The notes beneath the pieces were generated by a model. It saw only the letters and a list, made by a program, of their open reading frames with translations. It was not told the DNA's origin and searched no databases. A stretch of 64,000 nucleotides of DNA, taken from contig NC_135061.1 of assembly GCF_051014685.1 (NCBI RefSeq), positions 7,054,029 through 7,118,028 of the forward strand, written 5' to 3'. The DNA is from Ptiloglossa arizonensis. Lineage: Eukaryota; Arthropoda; Insecta; Hymenoptera; Colletidae. Both the position numbers and the translations under genes were made by a program. This document shows positions 43,739 through 56,700 of this stretch, piece by piece. The number at the start of each line of letters is the position of its first letter. The first letter of the stretch is position 1.

Positions 43739-46700
43739 TTTCGTATGTAATTATATACCGAGAACTGTAACCTACCGATTCTAACGTCCATCGTCGTAGT
43801 TTATAGATTCGTTTTACAACTTTTATTACCACAGGTACAGTACGCTCGCGAGAAAATTGCATCCGAAGCTGCGTTCCATTCGTTCCAAAATCCACCTTCT
43901 CAGACGCGTACGGTACAGATACACACTTTCCTCGACCAAGAAGACGACCACCGATCCAGCAGAACCAGCCGAAAAAAGCCGAATCTCTAGATGCAATCTT
44001 CTCGCGCGCGTACTGTACACCGTCGCTTTCCTCGAAATCAAAGTCTCGTATACAAAATTGTCGCTGGTTGCCTGGTACAAAATTGCCACTTTTTCGGTTG
44101 GAAAATTAATTACTGGAAACACCCTGTAATTTCTCGCGTCCAATAGCAGCTCAGCAGCTTCCAAAGTTTGGCCGGCCGTGCAACGAACGCCCGGCGCGCC
44201 GTTCTACCTTTCGATTATGTTTTCATAGTATAACGCGATCGATTCGACTGCGGGCTCGTGCAATATCGCGGCGCGGTTCGCATCGCGGTTCTCGTCGAAC
44301 ATGGAAGTTTCTCCAGCGGCGAACGATGGGAATCGACGATCGAATCGGCTCGCGACCATAAGAGACGGAAAATGGAATCGAATCCCGCAAAAGCTTCTCG
44401 CGATTCAACGAAGAAAATACTCCGCCGCCGCGGCAGTGCGCAGCGCCGGAATGCTTTTCACATCGAAATTCCCGAAACGAAACCAAAATCGCGTTCGACC
44501 CGTCGGCGACATCGATTTATTCGTTTCTTTTTTCTCCCCCGCGCGCCGACGACGAACATTTCCCCCCCAAGAACGATTTCCGATATACATATCTACCGAC
44601 CTATTGTTATCGTAGTTTTTGACCGAGTCGAAATAAAAAGTGTATTTCAAAATATGATCGACAACGTGTACCTTTCTGCCGATCCACCCTTACCCGACTC
44701 TGTTTCGTCTCGTGTTGAATTTCGATCGTTTTCAATCGTTTTTCTCATCGATTCATTTTTATATCGGTTTTTCTCCTATTATTGCCCTTGCGATCGAAGG
44801 GTTCGGTGCGAGTAATGACTCTCGCCATATTTTAACGAAAATTAAACAAATGCGGTGATTTTATTGCTTTTTTCAGTGACGATAGGAAATTAATTCAAAA
44901 TGTGGATAAAATAGTGCTACTTGCATTGAGAAAACTGGTGATCCAGATTAACGCACCGAACCCTTCACTTTTTGCCACTTGCTAGAATTTTTAATTTTAA
45001 GTCGACTCTTGCTGAATTTTTAATTTGGTTTGCTTCTATGTGTTTCAGATTACTTCTTTAAATTTTTTTGAGTTAGTTCTGGTCGTCCTTTGATTTGGAA
45101 TATATTAAAATTCTGCGAATTTTCGGTGAGTTTCTTTTTTACTGTTAATATTATTCATTGCAACAGATCTTTGAATAGCTGATGTAAGAGCAACGAGTGA
45201 AAACGTTTTCTTTTGTATGTTAAACTGTCCAAATATCCATTATTATTTTCAAGAAAATATTCGTATTCTAGTTTCATTTTCTTCTGAAGAAGATTATTAA
45301 AAAATTGATGAAACGTTGATGAACAAAACGTTTTATTTACTGTTCTTACACAAGCGATTCAAACATTCTGCCAATTTTTTTCTTTTTCGAATTATCAAAT
45401 TTAACTTTTCAGCTTCCTCAACCGACTTTAAATAACTTATTATAAAGAAATGAATTTAATCGTAACAAAATTTTTACCAATTGGACTTTTCCTGTCGCAA
45501 ATTTTCGTTAATTCGTAAATCTTCGAACTATCGAAGAACCATCGAAAGAATTTGAATAGAAAATACTATGAATCTATATTACTTAAAATTTGTCTTTATT
45601 TTAAACAAAATGGTTCTTCTCCGAAGAAGTTAAACATTCCCGAGGAGTCGTTCGATTCTTCCAAGTTTAAAATAGCCGAACGAGAGCCACAAAATCAACA
45701 ACCACGAAAGGGAATTTCGAAAACACCCCATTTTAAAAGAACTCTCGCTGAAAGCCCGCCAATCAAAGGGTTAATCGCTTTACGCTTCTTGGCGACCGAA
45801 ACTTTCACCTCCTCCTCCTCCATTTAGAAACAAGGGTCGATGACACCCCAGTCTGGTGGCCGCAAAAAAGTACATAAGATCGGTCATCTTAATGACGTTT
45901 TCGTCAGGTAAAGGGTTACACAGGTAACGAGACGAATCTCTACAAAGCTTCCCCCAAAGCCGACCCGGTTCCAAAGGATCCTCGGGAACCGGAGCTGCGC
46001 GTGTATGTAAATTCGCAAAAGATTTAATTAAACGTAGACCCGAGAGAAGACTCCTCCCGGTTGCTTCTGGTCGGAGCCGCGCCCCGTGCTGCTAACGAAT
46101 ACACGTTTCGAATTTCGTGTTTCGGAGCGGTTGCTTGATATTAGCAATCGTCGTGATTAAATTTTCCAACGCACTCTTTCAATCGCTGGTGGATCAGGGA
46201 GCCCGTGTTCCGATCAATTTCTCCACGAGGTACGCAACGATTTAAATCGAAACCTTCCGCTCTGTAATCTTACGGAGACTATACACGACGAAGTAATTAA
46301 AATCGATTACTCGTGTAACTCGATTAGCTCGGTTTTAAGAACGCGCGTTGTTTCTAGTCTAAAGTTCAGTCTCAATTTCTCTATATCTTCTCTAGATAAA
46401 ATATCATCACCTCCTCTTTGTCCACGTAAAATTCTCTCGTACTCTTTTAGCATCCACGCAATTCTATCGGCCTAGTACCGTCTAGATAATTCTGAGTACC
46501 TCGGTGCTAGACTCTTGGCCCAGTACTCTTCTAAAGGAAACACCTACTCCTTTAGAGCGTTTTAATTCGTTCTATCAATTTCCAACGGTGCACATCCGGT
46601 GTTCCTCTCGACGCAACTCCACCGTGGCCGGTACCATCTATAGACCCACATGCGGTACAATCTCACCCTCTCGAAGACCCGTAGCTCGACGCTTTCCGTC

Positions 46701-47870
46701 TATCCTCGTTTCCCTCGCCGCGGAGTCCATCCCTCTTGCAACGTTCATCCCCGTCAGTCAGTGCCGGGAGCGGCACTAAAAAGGAGCGCGTTTTTGCCGC
46801 GTGTCGCGCGCAAACTGGCCGCAGAGAGCGGTGTTTATCGGTGTTTCGCGAAGGTAGCGGGCTGATGGACATCACGGTAGCTTGTCGTGGGGCTCGGAAC
46901 GGTGCGACTCGTCGTTTATACGCGGTGCCGGCATAATGGAGCAGAGTGGAGCGGAGCACGGATAATGGAGTATGAAGAATAGCGTGCGGTGAACGTCGAG
47001 GGATAGTCTCTGCCGCCCCCTCGCCCGTTCACCCTCCGGCTTTTCATCCCTCTCTTCTCGTTCCGGCCTTTTCCCTCTTTCTCCCGGTCCATTCTTCCTC
47101 CCACTCTGCGGTGTCTCTCGCGCGGATGGAACGAGAGAGTAACCGTGTACGCGAGAGAACGAGAGAGAGAAGACTCGTTGCACGAGGGACACGGCTCGTT
47201 GGCTCGACCAGTTGGCCATACCGATTTATTGTCCTGCAGTCGAGCCGCATTACCAATTGCCGCTAAATTCAGCCGTTGTCATCGGACAGTGATCGCGATT
47301 TTTCTCGGCCTTCCATTTTCTTCGAGACGCGGCATCGTAAATCGGTACCGGGGACAATGCGAAACTCGATTCGCGAAACGTGAACAAACTTTATCGTCCT
47401 TGCGCGAAAAAGGGTTGTTTCCTGTTCACCGTGCCCCGCGAATGGACATCGTATTCTTCCCTCGGAACAAAAGAGTCTCGCGAAAGAACAACGATTTCGG
47501 ATATTTTCCGCGAGCACGTTCGAAAGACTCTTTCCACGATTCTCGTTCCATTGTCTCGCAACGACTGCGATTATCAATCGCGCGAATTTTTACGGAACGC
47601 TCTCGAGATGAAACAGTGTGGAGAAACACTTCAAACGTACTTTAAAGGTTTAGGAATAGAGGTTTCAACGCGCTGGCGATTCACGAGTGACAACTTCTCT
47701 AATAGTTTTGTTTGGGTATTTAAAAAATACACGGTTTCATTTTTTCACTGAAACACGTGAAAACAATTTTTTCGTACGGTAAATATCTTTCGGTACGATC
47801 GAAATAATAAACTCAGACTACCACACTTTAATTTTCACGTTTCTTTTAGTATACATTAAATGTCAAAGAC

Positions 47871-47942
47871 AGTAGTTCCCGCTTTCAAGTTACAAAGTTA
47901 CGACCACCGAGTCACTAGAAAGCGGGGTAGGTACCGATTTCG
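47871..47942. repeat. Pair of oppositely oriented GAAAGCGGG repeat copies
   Basis: AGTAGTTCCCGCTTTCAAGT (minus-oriented, 47871-47890) faces AGAAAGCGGGGTAGGTACCG (plus-oriented, 47917-47936), 26 bp apart. The arrangement could be the two ends of a very short miniature element. Confidence 0.55.
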
Positions 47943-49240
47943 ATCGCGCACAACTACGTTACAATCGCTCGTACTACACAAACGTGAACACACTGGGAAA
48001 TCATTCCGTTACTTGAATCCGGGGTAAAAATGTTTGCTCCAAAGTGGAAATTACCAGTGACAAAAAAATGCAAACGTTATTATGTTAATCGAACGGTCTA
48101 TTCTTCCTCGCTCTTCGTACGATAATCCCTCGAAGAATCTCGAATCGAAAGCTACTCGTAATTCGAAGCTTCGCCTCTTTCGGTGAATTTCCGCTCCGCG
48201 ATCGGGAGCCAGCTTCCGAGTGTCTGACTAGCGCGGTAGCGGAAAAACGCGAACGAAAAATGCCCCAGAGCCCCACATACCAGGCGGATCGAAGCCAACG
48301 CACGTACGCGTAGGAACTCTCTCTTTCTCGCGCACTCTCACGCCTCTTCTACGCATAGAGTGCACGTGGTGTTCACCGTAAACGTTCGTTCGGCTTGGCG
48401 AGCCGAGGGAGACGGAGGCGGGAGCCGAGGGGGGCGGCGCGGAGCAGGGGTGACTTGGTCGTTACACGCACCGGTCACTGCCACCCCCGTGGCTATCGCC
48501 AGCACAACCCCCCATGCAAAATCACCCTTTGTCCCGGTCTCGATGGGAAATTACTTTTTGTCCGTCGATTACGGGGTGAATTTTCGGGACAACGAGACCC
48601 GATCATTTCGAACGAGACACGGCTCTGGTTCGAGATATTCGGCGGGAAGGGCTCCGGCTTCGTTACCGGCCACCGCTTGCCGAATAAATCGCACGGCCAA
48701 GTAACGGTAACTCGATAATGGCCCGCTTTGAATACCTTTTTTTACCTTTCTGCTCGTACGATCGAGTTTCTGTTTTATCTTCTCCGCGACGAGTGTTTTC
48801 TTCCGGCGAATCGTGACGCGTGCGGGGAGGGTTCCTCCAGGGATTTATTATCCGTACTTTCGAACCAGAGAGTAGGATATAGAAACAACCCTTACGGTGG
48901 ATATTCGATTCAAATACACTGTAATGAATAATTATTCAACCATAAAATTGCTCTTGTAGGAACAACTGAAAGTACAGTTGGTGCTTTCGGTCGGTGGGCT
49001 TGTATTTAAAATTTAAGTACAACATCACAAATTTAAATACAGACATTAAAAAATCTCCAGCATTGAGATTCAGCACGCATCTCGATAGATCGGCAGGAAG
49101 GGCGAGAGGAGACTCGGGCTGACGAATCGCGGCTCGCATGACGACGGGCAGAAATAAGTAAGACTTGACGAAGTGCGCCCGGGGGGCTGCAACCCTTGAT
49201 TACCAAGATCTTCATCTACATGCTAAACATCGTTCCTCAG

Positions 49241-51820
49241 CGCCGTCTTGAATACTCTTGTACTTACGTATGTATCTAGATTCACAGTCTGCAAAACCCT
49301 GCCCCCCCTCCCTCCGTTTCTACCCGGTACCACCCTCTGTCTTCCAACGAGTTCTGCCCTCTTCGGTCTTCCTGCTACTCCGCGGAACACGTTCACGTAC
49401 CATCTATATGATGTTTGCTTAGATTAAATTAACCGACCGTGAGCCCATCCTTTGTTCTTCGTACTGTCGACCCGCCCCCCTCGCCACCCCGGAACACACC
49501 CGCGAGGGAGGCTGAAAAAGAGGGTGAAGCAGGGAGAAAAAATCTTCCGAGGGAGTAGTCTGCTTTTGCGGAAAGCTGGCCCATTAGACTTTTAAATCGC
49601 TGAAATTTCGCTGCACGGATATTTCGGCATGTTAATAACCGACGAAATACAGGACGAGTTGATAACGGTAAATTGTCGTACGAAGTAACCTGTTGATTTC
49701 TGGGGAAACTGTTTTACAAGAAATATTTTCTACTCGGGAGCATTGAACAAATTCTGAAATTTCAGAACCGAAAGAAAGATTTCAGATTGTAATTTCACTT
49801 CCTTTGCGTTTTATTCTTTTAGCTTCTGCTATTATATATGACTCCCACATCAGACATTGTTTCGGTGTTTAAAAACAGTAGAATAGATTCGTATGAAATA
49901 ATTCCCCAAAAATGGTTTTCTTGTATACTTTATTATGTGCAGTGACCAAGAGAGTGGTAGATGGAAAAATGAAAAATAGCTGAATTAGAAAAACCTAAAA
50001 TATAAAAAATGCGACTTTTGACTAGCTTAATTGCCAGACTCTGTTATAGACACAGTTTAATACCAAGAACAACTGCTATAATCAAAAATTAATATTTGTG
50101 ATAAAAAGTAAAAATTTCAAGTGTTATTTAAAATTTTATAATATTGGCGAGTTATTTTATCGCGTTTAATCGAATTGTCGCGTGAATTGGTAGACGATTT
50201 TCGATGACAAAAAGTAGAAAAATTCTTGAGGTTGTTTAATACGAAGGTTCTTCTAAAGGGGTTGAAGAATCCCGCGGACAAAAAGGGGTAGATTTCTTCA
50301 TCGAAGGCGCCATCATTCTTAGTGGCAACTGGAAGTACTAGCATCTTCTTAAAAGGAGGCGCCACTTCTTTAAGAAAGATGTCTTATTCTTTTCCTTTCT
50401 TACCGACTCGTTCTTTAAAATTCTTTTACCCCTTTTTCTCGACTCCTCTGACGTACGAATGGTAAATATTTTGTAACTACTTCCATTTTTTCCACCAATC
50501 ATCGTCTTCCTCTGTTTTTCACCGTGTTTTTCAACCGTTCTTCACCTAGTAATTGCGATTAAAATAAAGATTAAATTTTCTATCATTATGGTTTTCCTAG
50601 ATTTATTCTCCAAGAGTTGGTTCCAAGCTGTATCAATACGGTGGAAATTAGATTGAATTTTGAACAGTTGTTTCGCCGAAAAAAGTATCATTTTTTAGTC
50701 GCGTTCTGGTTCGTTTTGAACTGATCTTTACCGACTCCTTCGCGAGCTGCCTTACCACGGGGGTGGAGTCAGCTTTCTTAGGGATGGCAAGAAGAAAGAG
50801 GGTGAGTCTTCTTAAATGTCTTTGCCGCCTTACTCGTTCGAGGGCGACACTGGTATCGCGTTTTGAAAAAGAACAACGAAAGTATCGCCGTCTTCGACAG
50901 TTTTCTATACCACAAACTAATATTCAATAAGATACCCCTGCGAGAACAGTCCCTCCGTTAACAACTTCTTCTCTTCTATTAACCTCGATACAACATTTAG
51001 ATTTTACACTGAAAAGTCCAGTTTACCGCGAGTAGAAAATCCAATTAAATTTCAAACGTGTCGAAAGGAGTGATTGAAATAATCTTATCCGGTACGACGA
51101 GTAGATGTTTATGGATCCGTTTATGAGACAGAAAGATTGTAGAAAGGGAGGGGTAGTCCTTATTAGGAAACATAAGAATTGCTTTTTACAGGAAATTTGC
51201 ATCCGAAACGAGCAAGTAAGGTACACAAGATTTTACGAAGGGCAGACACTTGAGAGTTTCCCTCGCTCGGCTTCAAAAGTGCTCCCAATTATTTTCCTCC
51301 TCTCCGTCGTGATTTCTTCTTCCCCACTCGGGATTGATGTTCAATTTTTTATTTCCCATTGCCTATGCAAATACGAAAAGAAGATTTCTTTCGACGTAAA
51401 GACTCCGTATCCAGCAGCGGAGAGAAATTAATTTTCCTTGTCATCCTCTGTGTCGAGCCATCCCTGTCTTTTCATCGCGAAAACGCTTATCGAGGTTCCA
51501 CGAGCAAAAGATCCGAACACCGCAAAGATATTTCTTTTAATTATTTTTCAATCGCACGAGCCATTATTTATCTCCAAACCCGTGTTAAAGTTCGACATTT
51601 TTCGAGCAAAGTACTTACCCTTCGAAAAGTACTTTCTTACATCGGATACTTGTGCCAAGGATTTGTAATTTTATTAATTTTTACAGATTCTATATGTGCA
51701 TTGTGCATCGATATAAATTCGTGTAACATCGTAAAGCATCGAAAGAAATTTACGGTTATCGTGAAAATTGAGAGAGAAAGTGGGTAAAAGGAATTTAGTA
51801 GTAATTTAATTCACATGTCA
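49241..51820. other. 3' flank segment, no gene recognised
   Basis: A C-rich stretch (49.3-49.5 kb) is followed by AT-rich DNA. Short frames at 51.1-51.8 kb lack an ATG in a good context or any family signature. Confidence 0.5.
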
Positions 51821-51833
51821 AATGGTACGTATG

Positions 51834-51889
51834 ACTAAAAAATGCACCCTTCAAAATATGTAATTTTTAGCGAGGGTGCATCTTTTAGT
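51834..51889. repeat. 18-bp-stem inverted repeat (hairpin)
   Basis: The arm ACTAAAAAATGCACCCTTC (51834-51852) pairs with GAGGGTGCATCTTTTAGT (51872-51889) with one mismatch and one bulge around a 19-nt loop. Weak extra pairing (AAAT/ATTT) may extend the stem outward. It may be a short hairpin RNA or a miniature transposon remnant. Confidence 0.75.
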
Positions 51890-53460
51890 GGTATATGATT
51901 TTTGGTATGCGGAATAAACCACTGTAAGATAAGACCTTTTTCGTCCCTTTCTCTATCACTTTTTAAAACAATTTCTATTTTATTTCTATACAGAAGAAAT
52001 TTAAACTTACGATGCAATCGAATCTTCGAATAAATAAAATAGACCCTTCGCTAGAATTATTTGTCGTAATAACCACATCGTAGTGTAACTGACATAAAGA
52101 TTTCTTATCTAAAAACAAGTAAAAAATATATAGTAATATTTTTCGTAAAAGGCTTCCTTTCCAAAATAAACGATTTTTTAATAGGAAAACGCTTGTTCTC
52201 CGATCTGAAATATGAAAAACATTTAGCCATTAGAGGAGAGTATGCTCAAGTGGACAAGTTTGTCGATCAAATGTGCACGTGTCCCGTGTATCTTCAAAAT
52301 CAATTATCTCGAGAGCGAAGCCTCGTACAAAAAAATTTGTTTAATATTTTTGATCGATTTCTGCACGAGGAATCGCTCCATTTTCGATTACACTGTGCGT
52401 AACTCGGTACAATGCGAGTCGGAACGGTAAAAAATAAAACTAGGAAATAATATTCCATCGTGGCGATTCGGGTGACCTATGTGGTTTGTAAAAAAATTAG
52501 AAATCTTAGCAACTGTACTGCGACCGTCAGGGAAAATCTGGTCGTTCTCGGTTTACTGCGAAACACAATCGAAGAAAAGGGTGTTGAAGGTTCGGTCGGT
52601 TCGGGTCTGAATTCTGTCAGACGGCTCTTCTGGACGGCTGAGGCGAAGTTGCCGAAGAACACGGTCAAACCCGATGGCGAAATATGCGGAGCGGACCTAA
52701 AACAGTACAGAGAGAGATCTCGGAGTATCTTGGCCGGGTCTCGCCGGTAGCTAGGCAACCCACCCCACACCCGCCGCCTCCTCCTCACTTTTGCTCACTC
52801 TGTCTCTACCCCTTGCCAGCCTTTCCTCCTCGAAGCCGCTTCTCCTCCGTCTCCACCTCCACCGCGACTACCGATCCTCTTTCAAAATCCCTCCTCCCAC
52901 GGCTCCTTCACTCCCCATCCCCGCAACATCGTCACCCGGCACCCGCCACCCCTTTCGCCTGTTCTCTCACCGCGGGTGCGCGGGATCCCCCAGCCGCTGC
53001 CGCAACGGCCACGCTGGGGTACCTCAGAACCCACCCCGACCTGCTACCCGCCGACTCGCCGACTCGCCGACTCACCGACTCGCCCACCTCTCCGAGGTGC
53101 CAAGACTCATGAGAACTCACCCAGAAAAATTCGACTCGGACCGAGACTCGACGACGGCCTCCCCGCTCGACTCCACGGACATCCACCGCGCTGAACCGGA
53201 GCCCCTTCGAATTACCCTCTCGTTCGATGCCCACCGATGCCTCTGATTAGGGCCTGGGGTTCTGTTTGACCACTTTTCCTCATTGTTGACGCGTTCTACG
53301 AGAGCTACGGGAATATCTTCCGCGAGACTATCTCTCGGATGTTCGATCGGGATGCTCGGCTGGAACTTACGCGCCTGCCGCGTTGTGGATGCAGAATGTG
53401 CTTTCTATCCAGGTGTTTTACGGATGGAAGACTGAATCGGCACCGTGTGCGTACCATCGT
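51890..53460. other. 3' flank segment with pyrimidine-rich tract
   Basis: AT-rich to 52.5 kb, then a C/T-rich stretch (52.74-53.1 kb) dense in CCTCC and CACC, with a CCGACTCG tandem repeat. The long frames in this tract are Pro/Ser/Arg-rich in all readings and are not credible proteins. Confidence 0.5.
53051..53084. repeat. (CCGACTCG)n, four units
   Basis: Four head-to-tail 8-bp units with one substitution. Confidence 0.9.
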
Positions 53461-53464
53461 CGCT

Positions 53465-53725
53465 GTAGGCTCGATCTTCGATGAGTTAGTAGCGCCTAGG
53501 TACGATCGTGTATCATTCGTGTACAATCAATTAGTATTATGTAGATGTAATTATAGGTGCACCATTGATGTTTGGTGAATTAGAATTGTATTGGTATGAA
53601 CATGTATTATCGATGTTCGATGAATTAATATCGTATGGGTATCATCATGGACGTACCATCGATGTTTAATGAATCAGTATCGTGTAGGTATAACCGTGTG
53701 TGTAATATCATTGTTCGGAATACTT
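53465..53725 (+). repeat. Minisatellite of about 47 bp, five to six diverged units
   Basis: The pattern ATCGATGTTYGATGAATTAG-TATCGTRTAGGTAT recurs with its GATG core near 53473, 53567, 53612 and 53661, plus weaker units near 53520 and 53707. Spacing is 45-49 bp. Confidence 0.75.
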
Positions 53726-56700
53726 TGTAATTTGGAAAGTGTAGGTGAATCGACCTGGAATCGTCTTCTTTTTAAAGCTCAAAGTACCTTTTCGTATTAT
53801 TCAAGCTTTCTTGACCAAGGAAGTTCCTAAAACTATTTCCGCTATAGCTATCTTCATCGATTCACCCAATAATCATCTACTCTCGTATCCTTAGCTTTGA
53901 TCCAATGTCCCTCCTCGTAAGTGTACTCCAAACCTCGACTAGAAGATCAGGAATTTAGCGTTCACTGCTACATACATACATCAAAGTACTCGAAACCTTG
54001 ACAACTGGACCAAGAAGATTTTCAAGCTCTATCCACTGCATCTACCGAGTTGTGCGCTAAGAGCCCTCCTCTAGGATTTCTTTAGTTTCGCCCGCTGGAC
54101 TCAATGACTTCGTCATCGACCAGAACATCTTGAACCTCGACCAGCAGGGTAACATAATTTTCTTCCGCTACCCCCGTCACTGTATCCACCATTCCAAGTC
54201 CTCGCTAAATAATTTCTCCGACGACTTCGGCTCAGCTACAACACCCACTACCCTAATCCACGCTACCTTACCCCCTCCCCTGAACCAGTGGGCCAAGAAT
54301 CTTTCTCGGTAGCTACTCCTCGGCCGACTCCATCGAACGAACCTCGCGCCCCCAAATAGACCACGTTGATGAAGTTCCTCGAGATGGTCTACCTGTAAAA
54401 TCTTAACAGCCTTCTAGGCACCATTTTGTTTTGCGGTCGGAATGCGCGGTGCGTGCGCGAACGAGGCGGTTCTGCGCATCGTCTTGCGGTTGGTTTGCGG
54501 TCCTGGGGGTGGCTAGGCCCGATCATTGGCCGCGGGGGTGTCAGGGGTGGTTTTTGGGGGTGTGGTGGCACCTTGCGGTTTGCGGAGTGATCTGCCATCA
54601 GCAGGGGGCGGCCCTCTCATCGACCTTCCATTGGCTCCCCTCAGCCTGCCGGCGAGACGTTCGCCTCGGGGCCGAAGAAGTCAACGAAGATGTCACCTGA
54701 CTTTCACCCTTCGACTGCAACCTCCGCCACCCACACCCGTTTACGATTATAACTTCAACAGCGACGCCGTTCGACGACTAATTACTCCGGGCGCGTAATG
54801 AAATCTCGTTGGACAGTCGAAGGGGTTGGAATCTCGAGCGGAGCTCGCATCAAGACGCTGTTAGTGAACGATTATTAATTTTCATACGTTGTGACCGTGT
54901 ATAGCTCGGTTAATGCAATTGTATCTACGTAATGGCAATATTTCGCGGATAATACGATAACGTATCGTAGAGAGACGATCGTAAATCGGAGTGGAAAGTT
55001 CTTACGGATTTTAGTCGCGTCGAATGTAGCGATAGTTAGACAGACGGTGTCATTTTTATAGTTTTCGAACGGTGGTTTACCGATACGGAATCATTTTTCG
55101 CGTCGTTTCGATAGAAGAAGCTCGATAATTCTTCTTCGTTCGAATTATTTACAGCAACGTTCCATCGATCGCGATAGGGACAATATCGTTACGCAAAGCA
55201 ATAACGAGCCCTGGAAAAAGAACTTCCGTGTTTCGTGTAACGTTTATTCTTTCCAATTAAAAATGCTGAAGTGTCACCGACGACCGTTGCAACTAGAGCG
55301 AGAAACTCTTAACTAGACCGACCGATAAATAAATCGAAATGGAAACGCGTAGATTGAAATTGGATATTTTTTTAAATCGGCGGTGCGTTATATCGGTTCG
55401 TCTGTGCACTCGGCTTCGAAACAACCCTCGCCAGGGTGGAAGCTACTCCCGACGTTTAATTACGCGTCCCTCCGTAAACCAGGCGAAGGTTCCCTTTCAT
55501 TAAGGCAATAATTTTAATAATTTTTATCTTTCCGTATAATCTGCCTAATTAAAATTACGCTTTGATCGCGCCGTGCCCGGCCACCCTCCTTCAAGCCGCA
55601 TCCCGACGGTATTTCGAGACGCGGCTGAATTTATGTTCGCGACTCCTGTGAATCTCACCCCCTGTATTTCCGCGCTTCCACTATTTTAACTGCTGTAATT
55701 CGACGATTCGAGGTTAACCTGCTTTAATTTTTACAACGGTTGAACTCGAAACTGTATTTCCATTTCCGAAACTAGACGCTCTACTCGTTGTTAGAATCGT
55801 TAAGTTATGGTACTCCAATTTCACAATTGTTGGGTCAGAGTACTCTGGTTTTAGAATCGATAGGTTAGAACAACAGAGTTTGTTTCAGTTGCGATATCGC
55901 TTTCGTAGCTCCTGAAATATTTAATGTACTTTCACGGATCGTTGGTACCTTTCCTTAATTTTTAAAGCTTGTCATTTGTTACCGCGGAGTCTAAAATACC
56001 TCTTCGTCTACCGAGTATACCGTTGCACCGAGAGCTGTACTGTACGCTCGATTTCCAAGTTACGTTAAATATTGTAATATGGAACTATTTTAACAGCTAA
56101 AATGTAACGCGATAACATCGTTACGGCATTGATAAATATTTGTATCGATTTTAGTTCAGTTGCGTAAAAATAATTCATTCCCGTAACCGGTGAACGGTTC
56201 CACACACTGGCGCGTACCAACCCCTAATTAATTATTCGTCCGATCGACCGGTTAATCGTATCTCCGGCAAAGGAAGACGTCCCTCTCCCCCCGTACCCCC
56301 TAGAGAACGCCAAAGGCCTTCAATCCGTAAAATAGAATTCGCTCGAAGAATCCTCCGTTTGAAAGTCCGTGGAAGCCTTGGAAAAGAGCATCGCGTCAGT
56401 CGGGGATGTCTTTCGGAATGTTCGAGTTCCGCGTTATCGGCGCATCCGTCTAACGCTTCTCATTTTACCCAACACTTTTCAAAAGTTCTCGTCCCCTTTC
56501 TTCCTTCTTCCCTTTCTCCTCTCGCTCTCTCTTTGCTCGTTTCGCTCGGTGCGCTCCTCGGCTCTTTTCGCAGTCCGTGCAAAGAGATCCAAAGGGCTGG
56601 GGTTGTTTCGTTGGCCCCGGCGAGCGGAGCGAGAGATAGCGGAAGAAACGCAAGCGAGAGAGATACGCCGGTGGGAGGGGCCGACGGGGAGGGGGGAATT

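Larger units (their letters stand above)
43341..49240. other. 3' flank segment, no gene recognised
   Basis: CpG-rich patches (44.2-44.5, 46.6-47.3, 48.3-48.7 kb) alternate with AT-rich DNA (44.8-45.6 kb). Overlapping Arg/Ser-rich frames on both strands show no domains. The segment carries several copies of the GAAAGCGGG dispersed repeat, and an ACACCCTGTAA motif at 44119 that mirrors TACAGGGTGG at 41566. Confidence 0.5.

Noticed and set aside
52684..53246. Overlapping 140-150-codon frames in the C/T-rich tract
   Set aside because: Proline/serine/arginine-rich in two frames at once, as expected from composition, and interrupted by the CCGACTCG repeat.
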